This document shows positions 42,845 through 51,749 of a stretch of 64,000 bases of DNA, one piece after another. The DNA comes from Anaerolineales bacterium (lineage in GTDB: Bacteria > Chloroflexota > Anaerolineae > Anaerolineales > UBA4823), in the NCBI GenBank assembly GCA_016929095.1, contig JAFGJM010000010.1, positions 158,843 through 222,842 of the forward strand, written 5' to 3'. Under the pieces are notes generated by a model, which saw nothing but the letters and a program-made list of their open reading frames with translations, had not been told where the DNA came from and ran no database searches. How positions within the stretch are numbered: the stretch's first letter is position 1; every line of letters starts with the position of its first letter. A program made the translations under genes and the position numbers.

Positions 42845-44044
42845 TCAACGCTTGATGATTTGCACACACTTTTCCTGAATATTTTGTAGTTGCCTGAACA
42901 ACAGGCTCCGTTCATCGTCTGAAAGGCTTGCCAAAATTATACTTTCTGTATTTTCAACAATCGGCCATAATTTCGCCAATAACTCTTCACCTTTACCCGT
43001 TATCATAAGTGTCTTATCCAAAACGACCAATCCGTCATTCAACATTGGCTTGAGGAAAGTATTTGCTTCGCTTTCAAGAACACCAAATTGTTTGCACATA
43101 TCGGGCAGGCTCATTTTTTGGTCGCATTTCAATACCATCATGAAAATGACTTGCCGGCTGGATAAATCGGTGACTTTTTTTAATTCAGCATCCAGCGCCT
43201 GCTGGACCAGCATACCTGCCACATTGAGTTCACGCCCCAGGGTGGATTTTATACAATCTTCGATCATAGTCAACACCTGTTTCAATTTTAATTCATAAAT
43301 ACTGATGCCGGTCGCTACGCCGACGTTTAAACTTTCAATAGCATGAGCCATTGGAATTTGCACCAGGAAATCGGCTTGTTTTTCGAATTCGGGGTTTATT
43401 CCACTGGTCTCATTGCCAACCACCAGGGCAGCAGGCTGCCGTTTCAGCTTGACCAGCGATTGTAGTTCCGCGCCTCGCGGGCTGGTAGCGAGGATTTGAT
43501 AGCCTTGGTTTTTTAGATAACGAATGGTAGCGCCGACGTCGGGAAAACAATCCAGGTGTGTGGTAAACACACTTCCCCTGGATGCTTCGATGGTTTTGCG
43601 ATGATACATATCGAAATCCGGAGATGGGCTGATGATCTTTTTGACGCCGAAAGCCTGGCAGGTGCGGATGATGGTGCCGATGTTGCCAAAATCCTGAACG
43701 GCGTCGAGAACCACTATAAAAGGTGGATTTGTATCCGTATATTGCGGCATCCTGGCTATCGCGACGACCGGGATTACATATTGTGTGTCGGTAACTTTCT
43801 TCAAGATACCTTCGGATACCCGATAGATTTTTAAATGAATTGGCAGGTATTTTTCCGCAATTCTCGAACTGTGCTTTTCGCTTACCAGGATGTATTCGAT
43901 ATCGATGCCATATTCAACTGCCCAATCCAGTATCCTCTCACCCTCGAGCAGGATGCGTTGGTGTTTCTGGCGACCTTTGTGGGTGTTTATGGCACGTGCT
44001 AAAACGACCCTTTCGTCTTTTATGGAAGTGATGGTTTCTATCAT
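42845..44044 (-). CDS. TrmH/SpoU-family RNA 2'-O-methyltransferase fused to a MarR-like winged helix
   Basis: 399 aa from ATG 44044 (an upstream TTG at 44089 is less likely). Residues 1-250 form a substrate-binding domain plus SPOUT methylase: IVVLDAVQDFGNIGTIIRTCQAFGV (motif 1), ALVVGNETSGI (motif 2), IPMAHAIESLNVGVATGISIYEL (motif 3). All three motifs are intact, so ribose methylation of rRNA or tRNA is expected. Residues 265-395 read as a MarR-type helix-turn-helix: LSSRQVIFMMVLKCDQKMSLPDMCKQFGVLESEANTFLKPMLNDGLVV.., ending in LSDDERSLLFRQLQNIQE, the MarR C-terminal helix. No frameshift joins them; the fusion is in one continuous frame. Confidence 0.82.
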   Translation of the reverse strand: MIETITSIKDERVVLARAINTHKGRQKHQRILLEGERILDWAVEYGIDIEYILVSEKHSSRIAEKYLPIHLKIYRVSEGILKKVTDTQYVIPVVAIARMPQYTDTNPPFIVVLDAVQDFGNIGTIIRTCQAFGVKKIISPSPDFDMYHRKTIEASRGSVFTTHLDCFPDVGATIRYLKNQGYQILATSPRGAELQSLVKLKRQPAALVVGNETSGINPEFEKQADFLVQIPMAHAIESLNVGVATGISIYELKLKQVLTMIEDCIKSTLGRELNVAGMLVQQALDAELKKVTDLSSRQVIFMMVLKCDQKMSLPDMCKQFGVLESEANTFLKPMLNDGLVVLDKTLMITGKGEELLAKLWPIVENTESIILASLSDDERSLLFRQLQNIQEKCVQIIKR

Positions 44045-44184
44045 GGGTCTCTCATCGAAAACATTAAGTGAATTGCACCCGATAATCAATAGTACTCTTC
44101 AACGAGGCTGGTGACCACGATTTACATGCTGCCCGTTCAAAAACAACTTCAAGGGTATCGATCGCCAGAAAAAGGCATTGCTCA

Positions 44185-44592
44185 TTATGGTATCTTCAGG
44201 CGGCACTCATCGACCTTTTCCGGATTGTAATATACCGTGATATTTCCTCCTATCGGATACTGTTCCAGTGTGCGCCGGGCTTTTAAGGCCAGGTTGGATG
44301 GTCGCCCCACCGCATCCTTTTCGGAGTAAACCTTACCCTCGATGGCATAATCGAAGGTTACCATGGGGAGGTAAGACTCATCCTCATCCGTGTTGCTGCG
44401 GGCAGCCTCTTCTATGGATGTCGCGGTTATCCGTCCCTGAACCGGAAGCCAGTGTTTTGGAACAGCGTACTTTTCCCGGCTATTTTTTTGATTGATGACG
44501 ATTATAGCAATGACGCCAGCCAGTACCACAAGGGCGCCACCCACGCATAGCAATCCGCACAACAATGGACGAAGGATTTCTGAATTTATCAT
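44185..44592 (-). CDS. DUF3592-domain membrane-anchored protein
   Basis: 135 aa: one N-terminal membrane helix (residues 8-33) then a small beta domain with the DUF3592 pattern, WLPVQGRITATSIE..YLPMVTFDYAIEGKVYSEKDAVG..AxxxLEQYPIGGNITVYYNPEKVDECRL. Function unknown; family members are surface-exposed and often near secreted enzymes, as here. RBS AGGAGGCAATAT before ATG 44592, 41 bp downstream of the glycosidase-like gene. Confidence 0.78.
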   Translation of the reverse strand: MINSEILRPLLCGLLCVGGALVVLAGVIAIIVINQKNSREKYAVPKHWLPVQGRITATSIEEAARSNTDEDESYLPMVTFDYAIEGKVYSEKDAVGRPSNLALKARRTLEQYPIGGNITVYYNPEKVDECRLKIP

Positions 44593-44633
44593 ATTGCCTC
44601 CTGAACATTCAGCTCCTAACTCTCGTTCACTTA

Positions 44634-46523
44634 TTAGGACGGCTTTAGCCGTAGGATTATCGGGTAATCTTTGATCAGCAGGTTTTCAATCACCATATCA
44701 TTTCCTTCTACCGAATAAATGATTTCCTGCTCGGTGTTGTTAAGGATATCAATTGCGGTGGCTGTGTGGTTAGAATAATCTATAATCTTTATTATCCCGG
44801 CTTCACCCGCATCTTCGTCTTCAGCGACATCATCTACCCACAAGGCAATCAGGGTATCCCCGTTGGGAAGGAAAAAACTGTAATCTCTTATTTTCTCGGC
44901 GCGGCTTTGGATTTTCACCTCTACCTCTTGCGGCTCAGCCCCGGCGAAAATGGTACTTGTATTACATAGCATATTATATGCCGGTCCATCCCCCCCACCG
45001 ATGGCAAAGCTCCCCCCGCTGAACCCCAAACCCAGGCTCATCACATTTATTCGGGCGGCATACTTTCCCGCTTTGATCATGCTATACTCAGGCACTCTGC
45101 CTTTCATGTCTTCGGGGATATGGCTCCCAGGCGCAAAGTTACCTTCTCCGCCGATAAATTCCCCCTTGAAGCCATGCGCCCAGGCGGTTTCCTTTACCTT
45201 TTGTAAATGCTCGGGATAGGCATAATAATACTCGCTCTCATGTTCGGGAGAATCCCAAAAGGCGGTGTGCAGGGCAATAGCATCCACCAGGGGCATCAGG
45301 TCTGATTCGATGATTTTATAGATATACTCGCGTGATGCCGGATCGTCGAACTGTGTGGTTTGCCCCACTGATATTTTAGCTGCCGGGTCTTCCTCCCGAA
45401 TAACAGGCACGACCCGCTTCACTACTTCGATATAGTCCTCCGGTTCGATGTATTGACCGCTGCCTTCTATGTTCTGCTCGTTCCATATCTCGTAAGTGTC
45501 TACCACGCCTTTGAAATAGCGTACGGTGGTTCGTACATAGTCAAGGTAGCGTTGGATTTCCGCTTCATCCTTGAAACGAGGGTAACCCAATGTACCGCCA
45601 TTCCTGAGAAAATCCTTATCCTTGAATATCAGGTTGTAGGTGAGCCTTTTGATCCCGGCTTGTTTAATGCGTTCGTATAATGGTCGATATCTGGGATCGA
45701 TCTCGAATTCGGATATATCCCAGTTTTCAGGCTCCCAATCCTGGTTATTGATGGTGAGATTGACACGGGTGATACCACAGTCGATGATTTCGGTTAAATT
45801 GAGATGGGAGTTTTCCTCTTCACCCTCTTGATTGAAGTCGATCATCGAGAGCCCGCTTGCCAGGCTGGTGATGCGGTTATCTGTCAATTGATCTGAAGTC
45901 TTGCGCAGAAACACATTGGCGTTGAATGGACTGCTCTTTTGCAGGTTAAGGCTTTCAACGTTGCGACCTGTATCAATATCGATATAACCAGTTTTGTCAT
46001 GATATATAACCGATGCACCCAGGCTGGCAGATAGAACATTCAGCGGAATCATCACCTCGCCATTCTCAACTTTTGGATATGCACTGAGGGTAATCGTCTT
46101 GCTGGATGCCTGACCTGGATCAACGAGAAGTTCTTTGGTATTAAGTTGTAAGTGAAAGTTAGTGATGTTGCCATCGTTTCTATTCTTCGTCCCGCCAATA
46201 TATGGTTCATCCAGGTCGGTGTAGATATAGGTGATATATCCAAGCCCCGTAAATACATTTCGCCAGGGAATGAAAACCACCCCATCTTCGACTATTGGGG
46301 GTTTTTCGAGTGTGAGCGTCGCGCCATCGATAGCGACGATGATAGGCAGTGTGGGTGTGTGGGTGAAAGCGGGCGGGATTATGGTCGGTGTTGTGGTATG
46401 GGGAAGCGATGAAAGGGTTGGCGTTGGCGGTGTAGCGGGGGTAACGGGTGCTGTACAACCAACGATAAATACGATCAATAACGTTATCCCATTAATACAA
46501 TACAGCCACTTCATATGGTTCAT
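44634..46523 (-). CDS. Exported glycosidase-like (beta/alpha)8 lipoprotein with N-terminal stalk domain
   Basis: 629 aa. A lipoprotein signal (LLIVFIVGC) is followed by a Thr/Pro-rich linker, then a copper-amine-oxidase-N-like stalk domain (about 60-185; VVFIPWRNVFTGLGY and GEVMIPLNVLSASLGASVIYHDKTGYIDID). Residues 230-560 look like a clan GH-A barrel: YEIWNEQNIEG provides the acid/base Glu (about 348), and FIGGEGNF the likely nucleophile Glu (about 459). The closest recalled families are GH39 and GH5-like beta-glycosidases; exact family and substrate are open. ATG 46523 has ACAGGAGGGCAAA. Probably surface-anchored polysaccharide hydrolase. Confidence 0.75.
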   Translation of the reverse strand: MNHMKWLYCINGITLLIVFIVGCTAPVTPATPPTPTLSSLPHTTTPTIIPPAFTHTPTLPIIVAIDGATLTLEKPPIVEDGVVFIPWRNVFTGLGYITYIYTDLDEPYIGGTKNRNDGNITNFHLQLNTKELLVDPGQASSKTITLSAYPKVENGEVMIPLNVLSASLGASVIYHDKTGYIDIDTGRNVESLNLQKSSPFNANVFLRKTSDQLTDNRITSLASGLSMIDFNQEGEEENSHLNLTEIIDCGITRVNLTINNQDWEPENWDISEFEIDPRYRPLYERIKQAGIKRLTYNLIFKDKDFLRNGGTLGYPRFKDEAEIQRYLDYVRTTVRYFKGVVDTYEIWNEQNIEGSGQYIEPEDYIEVVKRVVPVIREEDPAAKISVGQTTQFDDPASREYIYKIIESDLMPLVDAIALHTAFWDSPEHESEYYYAYPEHLQKVKETAWAHGFKGEFIGGEGNFAPGSHIPEDMKGRVPEYSMIKAGKYAARINVMSLGLGFSGGSFAIGGGDGPAYNMLCNTSTIFAGAEPQEVEVKIQSRAEKIRDYSFFLPNGDTLIALWVDDVAEDEDAGEAGIIKIIDYSNHTATAIDILNNTEQEIIYSVEGNDMVIENLLIKDYPIILRLKPS

Positions 46524-46667
46524 TTTGCCCTCCTGTTGATATAGTTAGGAATAAAATTTTCCCAAGGTCTATTTCACCGGTGGACATAATAAAAAAAATT
46601 TATTCTAAATTATCACATAATTTTTACAGAATGGTGTAAATTAAATACAATACCCTTAATTTACGAA

Positions 46668-46708
46668 TCTCGCATACGCGAGAAAAGGGTGACGCTTGCG
46701 TCGACCCT
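46668..46708. repeat. REP-like double palindrome
   Basis: Two adjacent dyads: TCTCGC-ATAC-GCGAGA-like (46668-46683) and AGGGT-GACGC-TT-GCGTC-GACCCT-like (46686-46708). GC-rich islands in an AT-rich 213-bp gap between the glycosidase-like and hydrolase genes; typical of repetitive extragenic palindromes. Confidence 0.5.
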
Positions 46709-46736
46709 ACAGGGTGTATATCATTTTATATAAACT

Positions 46737-47450
46737 CTATTCCACCAAATACTGTCTCATCGCCTCGATAGCGGCCGGTTTATTGATGATGGATAAATGC
46801 GTGCAATCATCGATTTTTTGGACGCGCACATCGGGTATCAGGTGTCCCATCTGCAAAATATGATCTTCTTTGATCATGTCTTTCTCGGCATACAGGATCA
46901 TCATATTGGCATGAATGCTTTTCAAATCCTCGTCGCTGATGCCGATATCTTCCAGCATCAATTGAAAGCGCATGAGTGGTTTTTTGGTATTGATCCCCAA
47001 TTTGGCAGCTAATCGAAATATCTTATAAGCACTTTGAAAGAGCTTCAATGATCCATCTGTTGTCCCGCTCACCAGGTAATTGGGTGAGATGGCAATGATT
47101 TTGGTGAATATATGGGGTGCCTTTTTGGCGAGAAACAGGCAGATATTGCCTCCATCGCTGTAACCGATCACATAGGCTTGCTGGATGCCCATTGCCTGGC
47201 ACAGACCGATGATATCATCGCTGTATTGGTTGATGGAATACGACTCATCGGTGGAGATGCTTTCCCCGTGCCCGCGGCTGTCGACGGCGATGGTGTGATA
47301 ATCCCTAAAGTATTCCAATTGATATCGTTTGAATTGACTTTTACTCCCGGAATTGCCATGGAGAAGGATCAGGGCAGGTCCTTCTCCAGCCTGGCGGATG
47401 GCGAGTTTTATATCGGGTAATTCAACGAATTCTGTCGTAAGTTTGCTCAT
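46737..47450 (-). CDS. Alpha/beta-fold hydrolase
   Basis: 237 aa from ATG 47450 (GGAGACATCTC upstream); an extended in-frame start at 47513 lacks a site. Canonical order: oxyanion loop LILLHGNSGS, nucleophile elbow VIGYSDGG (Ser), acid in ILYAEKDMI, and His in DDCTHLSIINKP. The GRGHGES-like motif (DSRGHGES) is typical of haloperoxidase/esterase-type hydrolases. Cytoplasmic, substrate unknown. Confidence 0.88.
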   Translation of the reverse strand: MSKLTTEFVELPDIKLAIRQAGEGPALILLHGNSGSKSQFKRYQLEYFRDYHTIAVDSRGHGESISTDESYSINQYSDDIIGLCQAMGIQQAYVIGYSDGGNICLFLAKKAPHIFTKIIAISPNYLVSGTTDGSLKLFQSAYKIFRLAAKLGINTKKPLMRFQLMLEDIGISDEDLKSIHANMMILYAEKDMIKEDHILQMGHLIPDVRVQKIDDCTHLSIINKPAAIEAMRQYLVE

Positions 47451-47668
47451 GAGATGTCTCCATAGTTTTAGCTGATTAACTATAAATAATCTTAGCGCAT
47501 TTCTTAGCCACACACAATTGTTTTTTTTACCGAAAAATAACAGGGTTTATACCTTTATATCTCCTATCGTCAAATGAACTACTGGTTTGTAATGTTTAAA
47601 TCGATAAGTGAAATTATTTATTCAACACCCAACCCCTCCCCGTAAACGGTGAAAAATAATGTAACTGA

Positions 47669-48190
47669 TTATTCCCCGGTAGATGTATTCAACTTCCTGT
47701 GCACCAGGCCGGTAATAGCGTTCCACACCGGGCAGCGATCGTAAATGCCCAGGAAAGCCAGGATGCCACCCAGGGCGACCACCAGCCAGTTGCCGGTGGA
47801 CAAGCCGATAGCAGCCAATATGGCGCCCCCGCCTAATCGGATGATCCGGTCGATAGGTGCAAGTGAGACTTTGATTTCTTTGCCCTCCGCCAGGGCATCG
47901 AAAAAGGCGCGGAATTGGGTTTCACCTGAAGCGCCGGTGAGACGCCCCACTTCCTGCCCATTCCGTAACGCCAGCAGGGTGGGGATGCCAAAAATGCGGA
48001 ATTTCTCCAGCACGGGGCGCGAATCATCGGCATCGATAGCAATGAACTCGATACGGCTGGCATATTCGGCAGCCAGTCTTTCGAGAATGGGTTTGGTGAC
48101 CTTGCAAGGCATGCACCAGGCAGCCCAGAAATCGACGATGACCGGCTTGCCTGAGGCGGCAGTTTTTTGTTGGAATTCTGAAAAGTTCAT
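47669..48190 (-). CDS. Thioredoxin fused to a DUF2892 membrane domain
   Basis: 173 aa from ATG 48190. Residues 1-105 are a thioredoxin with active site WAAWCMPCK and cis-Pro in IFGIPTLLA. Residues 115-165 form a DUF2892 unit (IDRIIRLGGGAILAAIGLSTGNWLVVALGGILAFLGIYDRCPVWNAITG), the two-helix module of YgaP-like rhodaneses and of many small membrane proteins. The fusion would hold the thioredoxin at the inner face of the membrane. No Shine-Dalgarno is seen. A separate DUF2892 gene lies upstream on the same strand, separated by a mobile-element-like repeat. Confidence 0.85.
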   Translation of the reverse strand: MNFSEFQQKTAASGKPVIVDFWAAWCMPCKVTKPILERLAAEYASRIEFIAIDADDSRPVLEKFRIFGIPTLLALRNGQEVGRLTGASGETQFRAFFDALAEGKEIKVSLAPIDRIIRLGGGAILAAIGLSTGNWLVVALGGILAFLGIYDRCPVWNAITGLVHRKLNTSTGE

Positions 48191-48277
48191 AGCAGTCAAT
48201 AATAAATAGTTTTGATCTAAGAATATTTGAGAAAACGGTGATACACCTTGATTATTTGACCCCACCCCCAGCCCCCT

Positions 48278-48411
48278 GGTGCCGTCCAAAAAGAAGGCTG
48301 TCACTCTGAGCGAAGCGAAGAGTCTTTCCACTATCTAATTAGATGTTTCGCTTCGCTTCGTGAAACACACTTCGTGCAACATGACATTTTTGACTTTTTT
48401 GACAAACCCAG
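48278..48411 (-). repeat. Small inverted-repeat element (MITE-like), copy A
   Basis: About 134 bp; read on the minus strand it matches copy B (63358-63488), with an identical core of about 45 bp starting GTCATGTTGCACGAAGTG and ending GAAACATCT. Its terminal repeats are degenerate (GGTGCCGTCC / GGGTTTGTCA). It splits the thioredoxin and DUF2892 genes. Confidence 0.72.
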
Positions 48412-48445
48412 TAGGAAAAGGGTGAGGTGAATTATAAGAGATCGT

Positions 48446-48646
48446 TTAGCTTTTATAAGTACTGAACTTGAAGGGTATATACAGCGGGCAAAACGAGATA
48501 AGCGACGTAAGAAAAAATACGGCAGCCAGCACGAGCAGCACGATTCCCAGCGTACCGGTGACGATGCCGCCAAAATACAGATAAGCGAATAACGCGGCCA
48601 CAACCACCCTGATAATACGATCCAGATCAGACATATTGCGTTTCAT
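48446..48646 (-). CDS. DUF2892 (YgaP-type) small membrane protein
   Basis: 66 aa with two membrane helices. RNMSDLDRIIRVVVAALFAYLYFGGIVTGTLGIVLLVLAAVFFLTSLISFCPLYIPF contains the DUF2892 pattern ending CPLY. The start at 48646 has AGGAGAGTTCCCC. Similar to the membrane part of the neighbouring thioredoxin fusion; role unknown, often linked to rhodanese or sulfur metabolism. Confidence 0.82.
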   Translation of the reverse strand: MKRNMSDLDRIIRVVVAALFAYLYFGGIVTGTLGIVLLVLAAVFFLTSLISFCPLYIPFKFSTYKS

Positions 48647-48770
48647 GGGGAACTCTCCTTTTCTTCTAATTTAGATGCAATTAGTGGGAAAAGGTGGCAT
48701 CTATGATTCGAGAATATATCAACTATCCAAATCGTAATATCGATCTAACCATCCAATATTTTTAATCTTC

Positions 48771-48996
48771 TGTCATTGCGAGTAAGTCCACACCGCTAAG
48801 TCGTTCTTCTATCTGAAAGGAACTCAACTCTCTTGTCATTCTGAACGCAGCGAAGAATCTAATTGATGATCGTGCAGATTCTTCGGTCGCCCTGGCGGGC
48901 TTCCTCAGAATGACAGTTCCTTAGGAGCAAAGCGAAGCAATCATATCAAAAGAGAAGAAGATTGCTGTGTTGCAAAGAACGCTCCACGCAATGACA
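48771..48996. repeat. TGTCATTGCG inverted-repeat element containing a second, nested element
   Basis: Outer termini TGTCATTGCG (48771-48780) and CGCAATGACA (48987-48996) are perfect 10-bp inverted repeats. The element occupies much of a 412-bp gene-free gap (48647-49058). Inner termini at 48834-48844 and 48905-48915 mark another element inside it. A partial outer-type copy begins near the right window edge. Confidence 0.7.
48834..48915. repeat. TGTCATTCTGA inverted-repeat element nested in the outer element
   Basis: 82 bp bounded by perfect 11-bp inverted repeats (TGTCATTCTGA / TCAGAATGACA), with internal AGCGAAGAATCT / AGATTCTTCGG arms. Insertion into the outer element is inferred from nesting. 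Confidence 0.68.
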
Positions 48997-49058
48997 ACTA
49001 GCAAACTGTCGGGTGGCTAAATATGGATTAAATTGTCAATTGTTTTTTGATTATTAAC

Positions 49059-49436
49059 TCAGGCTTCCACCGCTATCGCCACAGCCACTGCCATATCCGT
49101 CTCGAAGGACTGGCTGATTTCCACCCTCCCGCACCCCTTTTCTTTCGCCGCCCTTTCCACCTGCCCGGATAAACGCACCAAAGGCTGCCCCACTTCTCCC
49201 CGGTTTATTTCTATATGGCGCAGGTCGATGCCCTGCTCCCAGCTCAAAGTCAACGCTTTAAAGACCGCCTCCTTGGCGGCAAACGCCATGGCAAAAAATG
49301 CCGCCGGATGGTCGCAGCGCTTCCCGCTTTCTATCTCGGTGGGAGTGAACACCCGCCGCAGGAATATATCCCCCGAGCGCTCGATGGTCTCAGCCATGCG
49401 GTTTATGGCAACAATATCGATGCCAATCCCGATCAT
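49059..49436 (-). CDS. acpS: Holo-[acyl-carrier-protein] synthase
   Basis: 125 aa, the usual AcpS length. Motifs: IGIGIDIVAINRM with the Mg-binding Asp near residue 7, RRVFTPTEIE, and AFAAKEAVFKAL (second metal Glu), then ISQSFETDMAVAVAIAV. Transfers 4'-phosphopantetheine from CoA to acyl carrier protein. It overlaps ackA by 4 bp (ATGA) and shares a transcription unit with an acyl carrier protein gene three genes upstream, its probable substrate. Confidence 0.92.
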   Translation of the reverse strand: MIGIGIDIVAINRMAETIERSGDIFLRRVFTPTEIESGKRCDHPAAFFAMAFAAKEAVFKALTLSWEQGIDLRHIEINRGEVGQPLVRLSGQVERAAKEKGCGRVEISQSFETDMAVAVAIAVEA

Positions 49437-50695
49437 GAATTCATCTCTTTAACGATCTCCCCGCCCTTTTCGATGGCATTTTTCCTGTCCCGCGCCGCCA
49501 ACACTTCCAGCGTCTCTTTGGCGATCATCCACTCTTCATTGGTGGGGATCACGGCGACCGTCACCGGGCATGGTTTTCTATGGATCAAACTTTCTACAGC
49601 CAGCGCTTTATCATTGAGTTCGGGATCGATTTCGATGCCCAAAAAGCCCAAATCTTTAACTGCCAGCGAGCGGACGATGGGCGAGTTTTCGCCAATTCCG
49701 CCAGTGAAAACCAACAGATCGATGCCCCCCATCACCGCGATATAGGAGCCAATATATTTTTTTAAGCGATAGGCGAACATCTCGATGGCTAACCGACAAC
49801 GCGGGTTACCCTCCTCTGCCAGATCGGTAATGGTGCGCATATCATTGCTCACCCCGGAAATGCCCAAAAGACCCGATTTGGTATACAGCATGGTATACAC
49901 CTGCTCTGCGCTGAAGTTCAATTCTGTCATCAGGTACAGGATCACCCCCGGATCCAGCGCCCCACAGCGGGTACCCATGATGGCGCCTTCCAGGGAGGTG
50001 AATCCCAGGCTGTTTTCGACCGAGTGCCCGTTCTTGACTGCGGTCACTGAAACGCCGTTCCCCAGGTGGCAAATGACCATGCGAATTTTCTCGACGGGTT
50101 GGTGCAATAACTGGGAGGCGCGGTGCACGATATACTGGCAGGAGGTGCCGTGGAAACCGTATTTTCGGATGCCATGCGTTTCGTACATCTCAAAAGGCAT
50201 GGCATATAATGAAGCATGCAGGGGGATCGTCTGATGAAAAGCCGTATCGAATACCGCCACCTGCGGCGTTTTGGGTAAAAGAGCCATCGCCTGGTTGATC
50301 CCGGCTAAATTCGCCGGGTTATGCAGCGGCGCCAGGTGAGAACATTGTTCCATCTTGGTGATGACATCCCGGTCGACCAGCACGGAATGGGTGAACTTGT
50401 CTCCGCCATGCACTGTGCGATGACCGGCGGCGTCGATTTCGGATACATCCCGCACTACCCCATACTTGGGATTCGTTAAACATTGGATAGCTGCTTCGAT
50501 GGCTTCTCGATACCCTGGGCGGTTAAGTTGTTGTTCAAATCGAAAATCCGGAATATGATATGACATTTGCGCGTCTTCTTTACCCAGACCGGAGACAATT
50601 CCCCCTGCCAGGCTGATAAGTTCATCCTGTCCTTGTGTTTGAAAAAGGCGGAATTTTACCGTGGCGCTGCCGCAATTGATGACTAATATTTTCAT
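49433..50695 (-). CDS. ackA: Acetate kinase
   Basis: 420 aa. Motifs: LVINCGSATVKFRLF at the N-terminus, AGHRTVHGGDKF, VICHLGNGVSVTAV, GTRCGALDPG and LVFTGGIGENSPIVR. Makes ATP from acetyl phosphate in acetate-forming fermentation, or the reverse. The gene follows pta with 1 bp between and overlaps acpS. The usual NCGSSS is NCGSAT, a tolerated variation. Confidence 0.95.
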   Translation of the reverse strand: MKILVINCGSATVKFRLFQTQGQDELISLAGGIVSGLGKEDAQMSYHIPDFRFEQQLNRPGYREAIEAAIQCLTNPKYGVVRDVSEIDAAGHRTVHGGDKFTHSVLVDRDVITKMEQCSHLAPLHNPANLAGINQAMALLPKTPQVAVFDTAFHQTIPLHASLYAMPFEMYETHGIRKYGFHGTSCQYIVHRASQLLHQPVEKIRMVICHLGNGVSVTAVKNGHSVENSLGFTSLEGAIMGTRCGALDPGVILYLMTELNFSAEQVYTMLYTKSGLLGISGVSNDMRTITDLAEEGNPRCRLAIEMFAYRLKKYIGSYIAVMGGIDLLVFTGGIGENSPIVRSLAVKDLGFLGIEIDPELNDKALAVESLIHRKPCPVTVAVIPTNEEWMIAKETLEVLAARDRKNAIEKGGEIVKEMNS

Positions 50696-50696
50696 G

Positions 50697-51680
50697 CTAC
50701 GCTCTCGCGGAAAGGATAATGGAAGCGCCTACGATATCATCCACTGTGGCACCCCGTGAAAGATCACTGACTGGCAGATTGAATCCCTGCAAAAACGGCC
50801 CATAAGAATGGGCTTTCGCCAGCCTTTGTACCAATTTACAAGAAATATTCGCCGCGTTGAGATCAGGGAATATCAAGATATTGGCTTTCCCGCCTACCTT
50901 GCTTTCGGAACCCATTTTCTTTTGCGCCACCGCCTCCACGATGGCGGCATCGGCTTGCATTTCACCTTCGATCAGCAAATGCGGCGCCTTTTGGCGAGCC
51001 AATTCTGTGGCGTTGATCACTTTATCCACCAATGGATGACTGGCGCTGCCTTTGGTTGAAAACGACAGCATGGCAACGCGCGGCTCCCATCCCAGGATTT
51101 CTTCAGCGCTTTGGGCTGTAGCCAGGGCAATATCTGCCAGTTGCTCAGCGTCGGGGTCGGGGTTGACCGCTGGATCGGCAAAGATCAATAAGCCGTTTTC
51201 CCCGCCGGTGAAGTTGGGAATATCCATGATAAAAAAGCTGGAGATCACGCTGATGCCCGGGCAAAGACCGATGATCAATTCGCTGGCTAGAATGACCTCT
51301 TCGGTGGGATGATCGATGCCCGCCACCATGCAATCGGCTTTTCCCGTTTTCACCATCATAGCAGCGAAGCACAGCGGCTGCCTCATGATCCGCTGACCTA
51401 CCCCGGGCGGCATGTCCTTCTCCTGGCAATAAAGGTTCACATATTGTTCCATTAGAGGCGATGTTTGCGGATGTACGATGGGAACATCACTCAGGTCAAT
51501 GCCAAGCTCTGCCGCTACGTTTATAAGCTCCTCAGGCTTACCAAGCAATACCGGTTTCGCCAATCCCTCACTGCTCAACGTTTTTACCGCCTTCAGGATG
51601 GTCGGGTTGGTCCCTTCGGGATATATGATCGTTTTTGGATTTTGTTTTGCCCTTTGAGCAAAGGTTTCCATAACACCCAT
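50697..51680 (-). CDS. pta: Phosphate acetyltransferase
   Basis: 327 aa, the short single-domain form. KTIIYPEGTNPTILKAVKTL, GQRIMRQPLCFAAMMVKTGKADCMVAGIDHPTEEVILAS, MLSFSTKGSASHPLVDKV, NILIFPDLNAANISCKLVQRLA and ending DIVGASIILSA. Exchanges acetyl-CoA and acetyl phosphate. Two ATGs, 51680 and 51671, are close; the first follows GGAGCAGTGACTT. Works with ackA directly downstream. Confidence 0.95.
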   Translation of the reverse strand: MGVMETFAQRAKQNPKTIIYPEGTNPTILKAVKTLSSEGLAKPVLLGKPEELINVAAELGIDLSDVPIVHPQTSPLMEQYVNLYCQEKDMPPGVGQRIMRQPLCFAAMMVKTGKADCMVAGIDHPTEEVILASELIIGLCPGISVISSFFIMDIPNFTGGENGLLIFADPAVNPDPDAEQLADIALATAQSAEEILGWEPRVAMLSFSTKGSASHPLVDKVINATELARQKAPHLLIEGEMQADAAIVEAVAQKKMGSESKVGGKANILIFPDLNAANISCKLVQRLAKAHSYGPFLQGFNLPVSDLSRGATVDDIVGASIILSARA

Positions 51681-51749
51681 AAGTCACTGCTCCAAGATGT
51701 CTATCCAGGCGTTGTAGATGGGATCGGCGATCCCATCTACAATAACTGT

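Noticed and set aside
48646..49058. CRISPR array in the repeat-rich gap
   Set aside because: The repeats are inverted ends of two nested elements, not regularly spaced direct repeats, and no cas gene occurs in the window.
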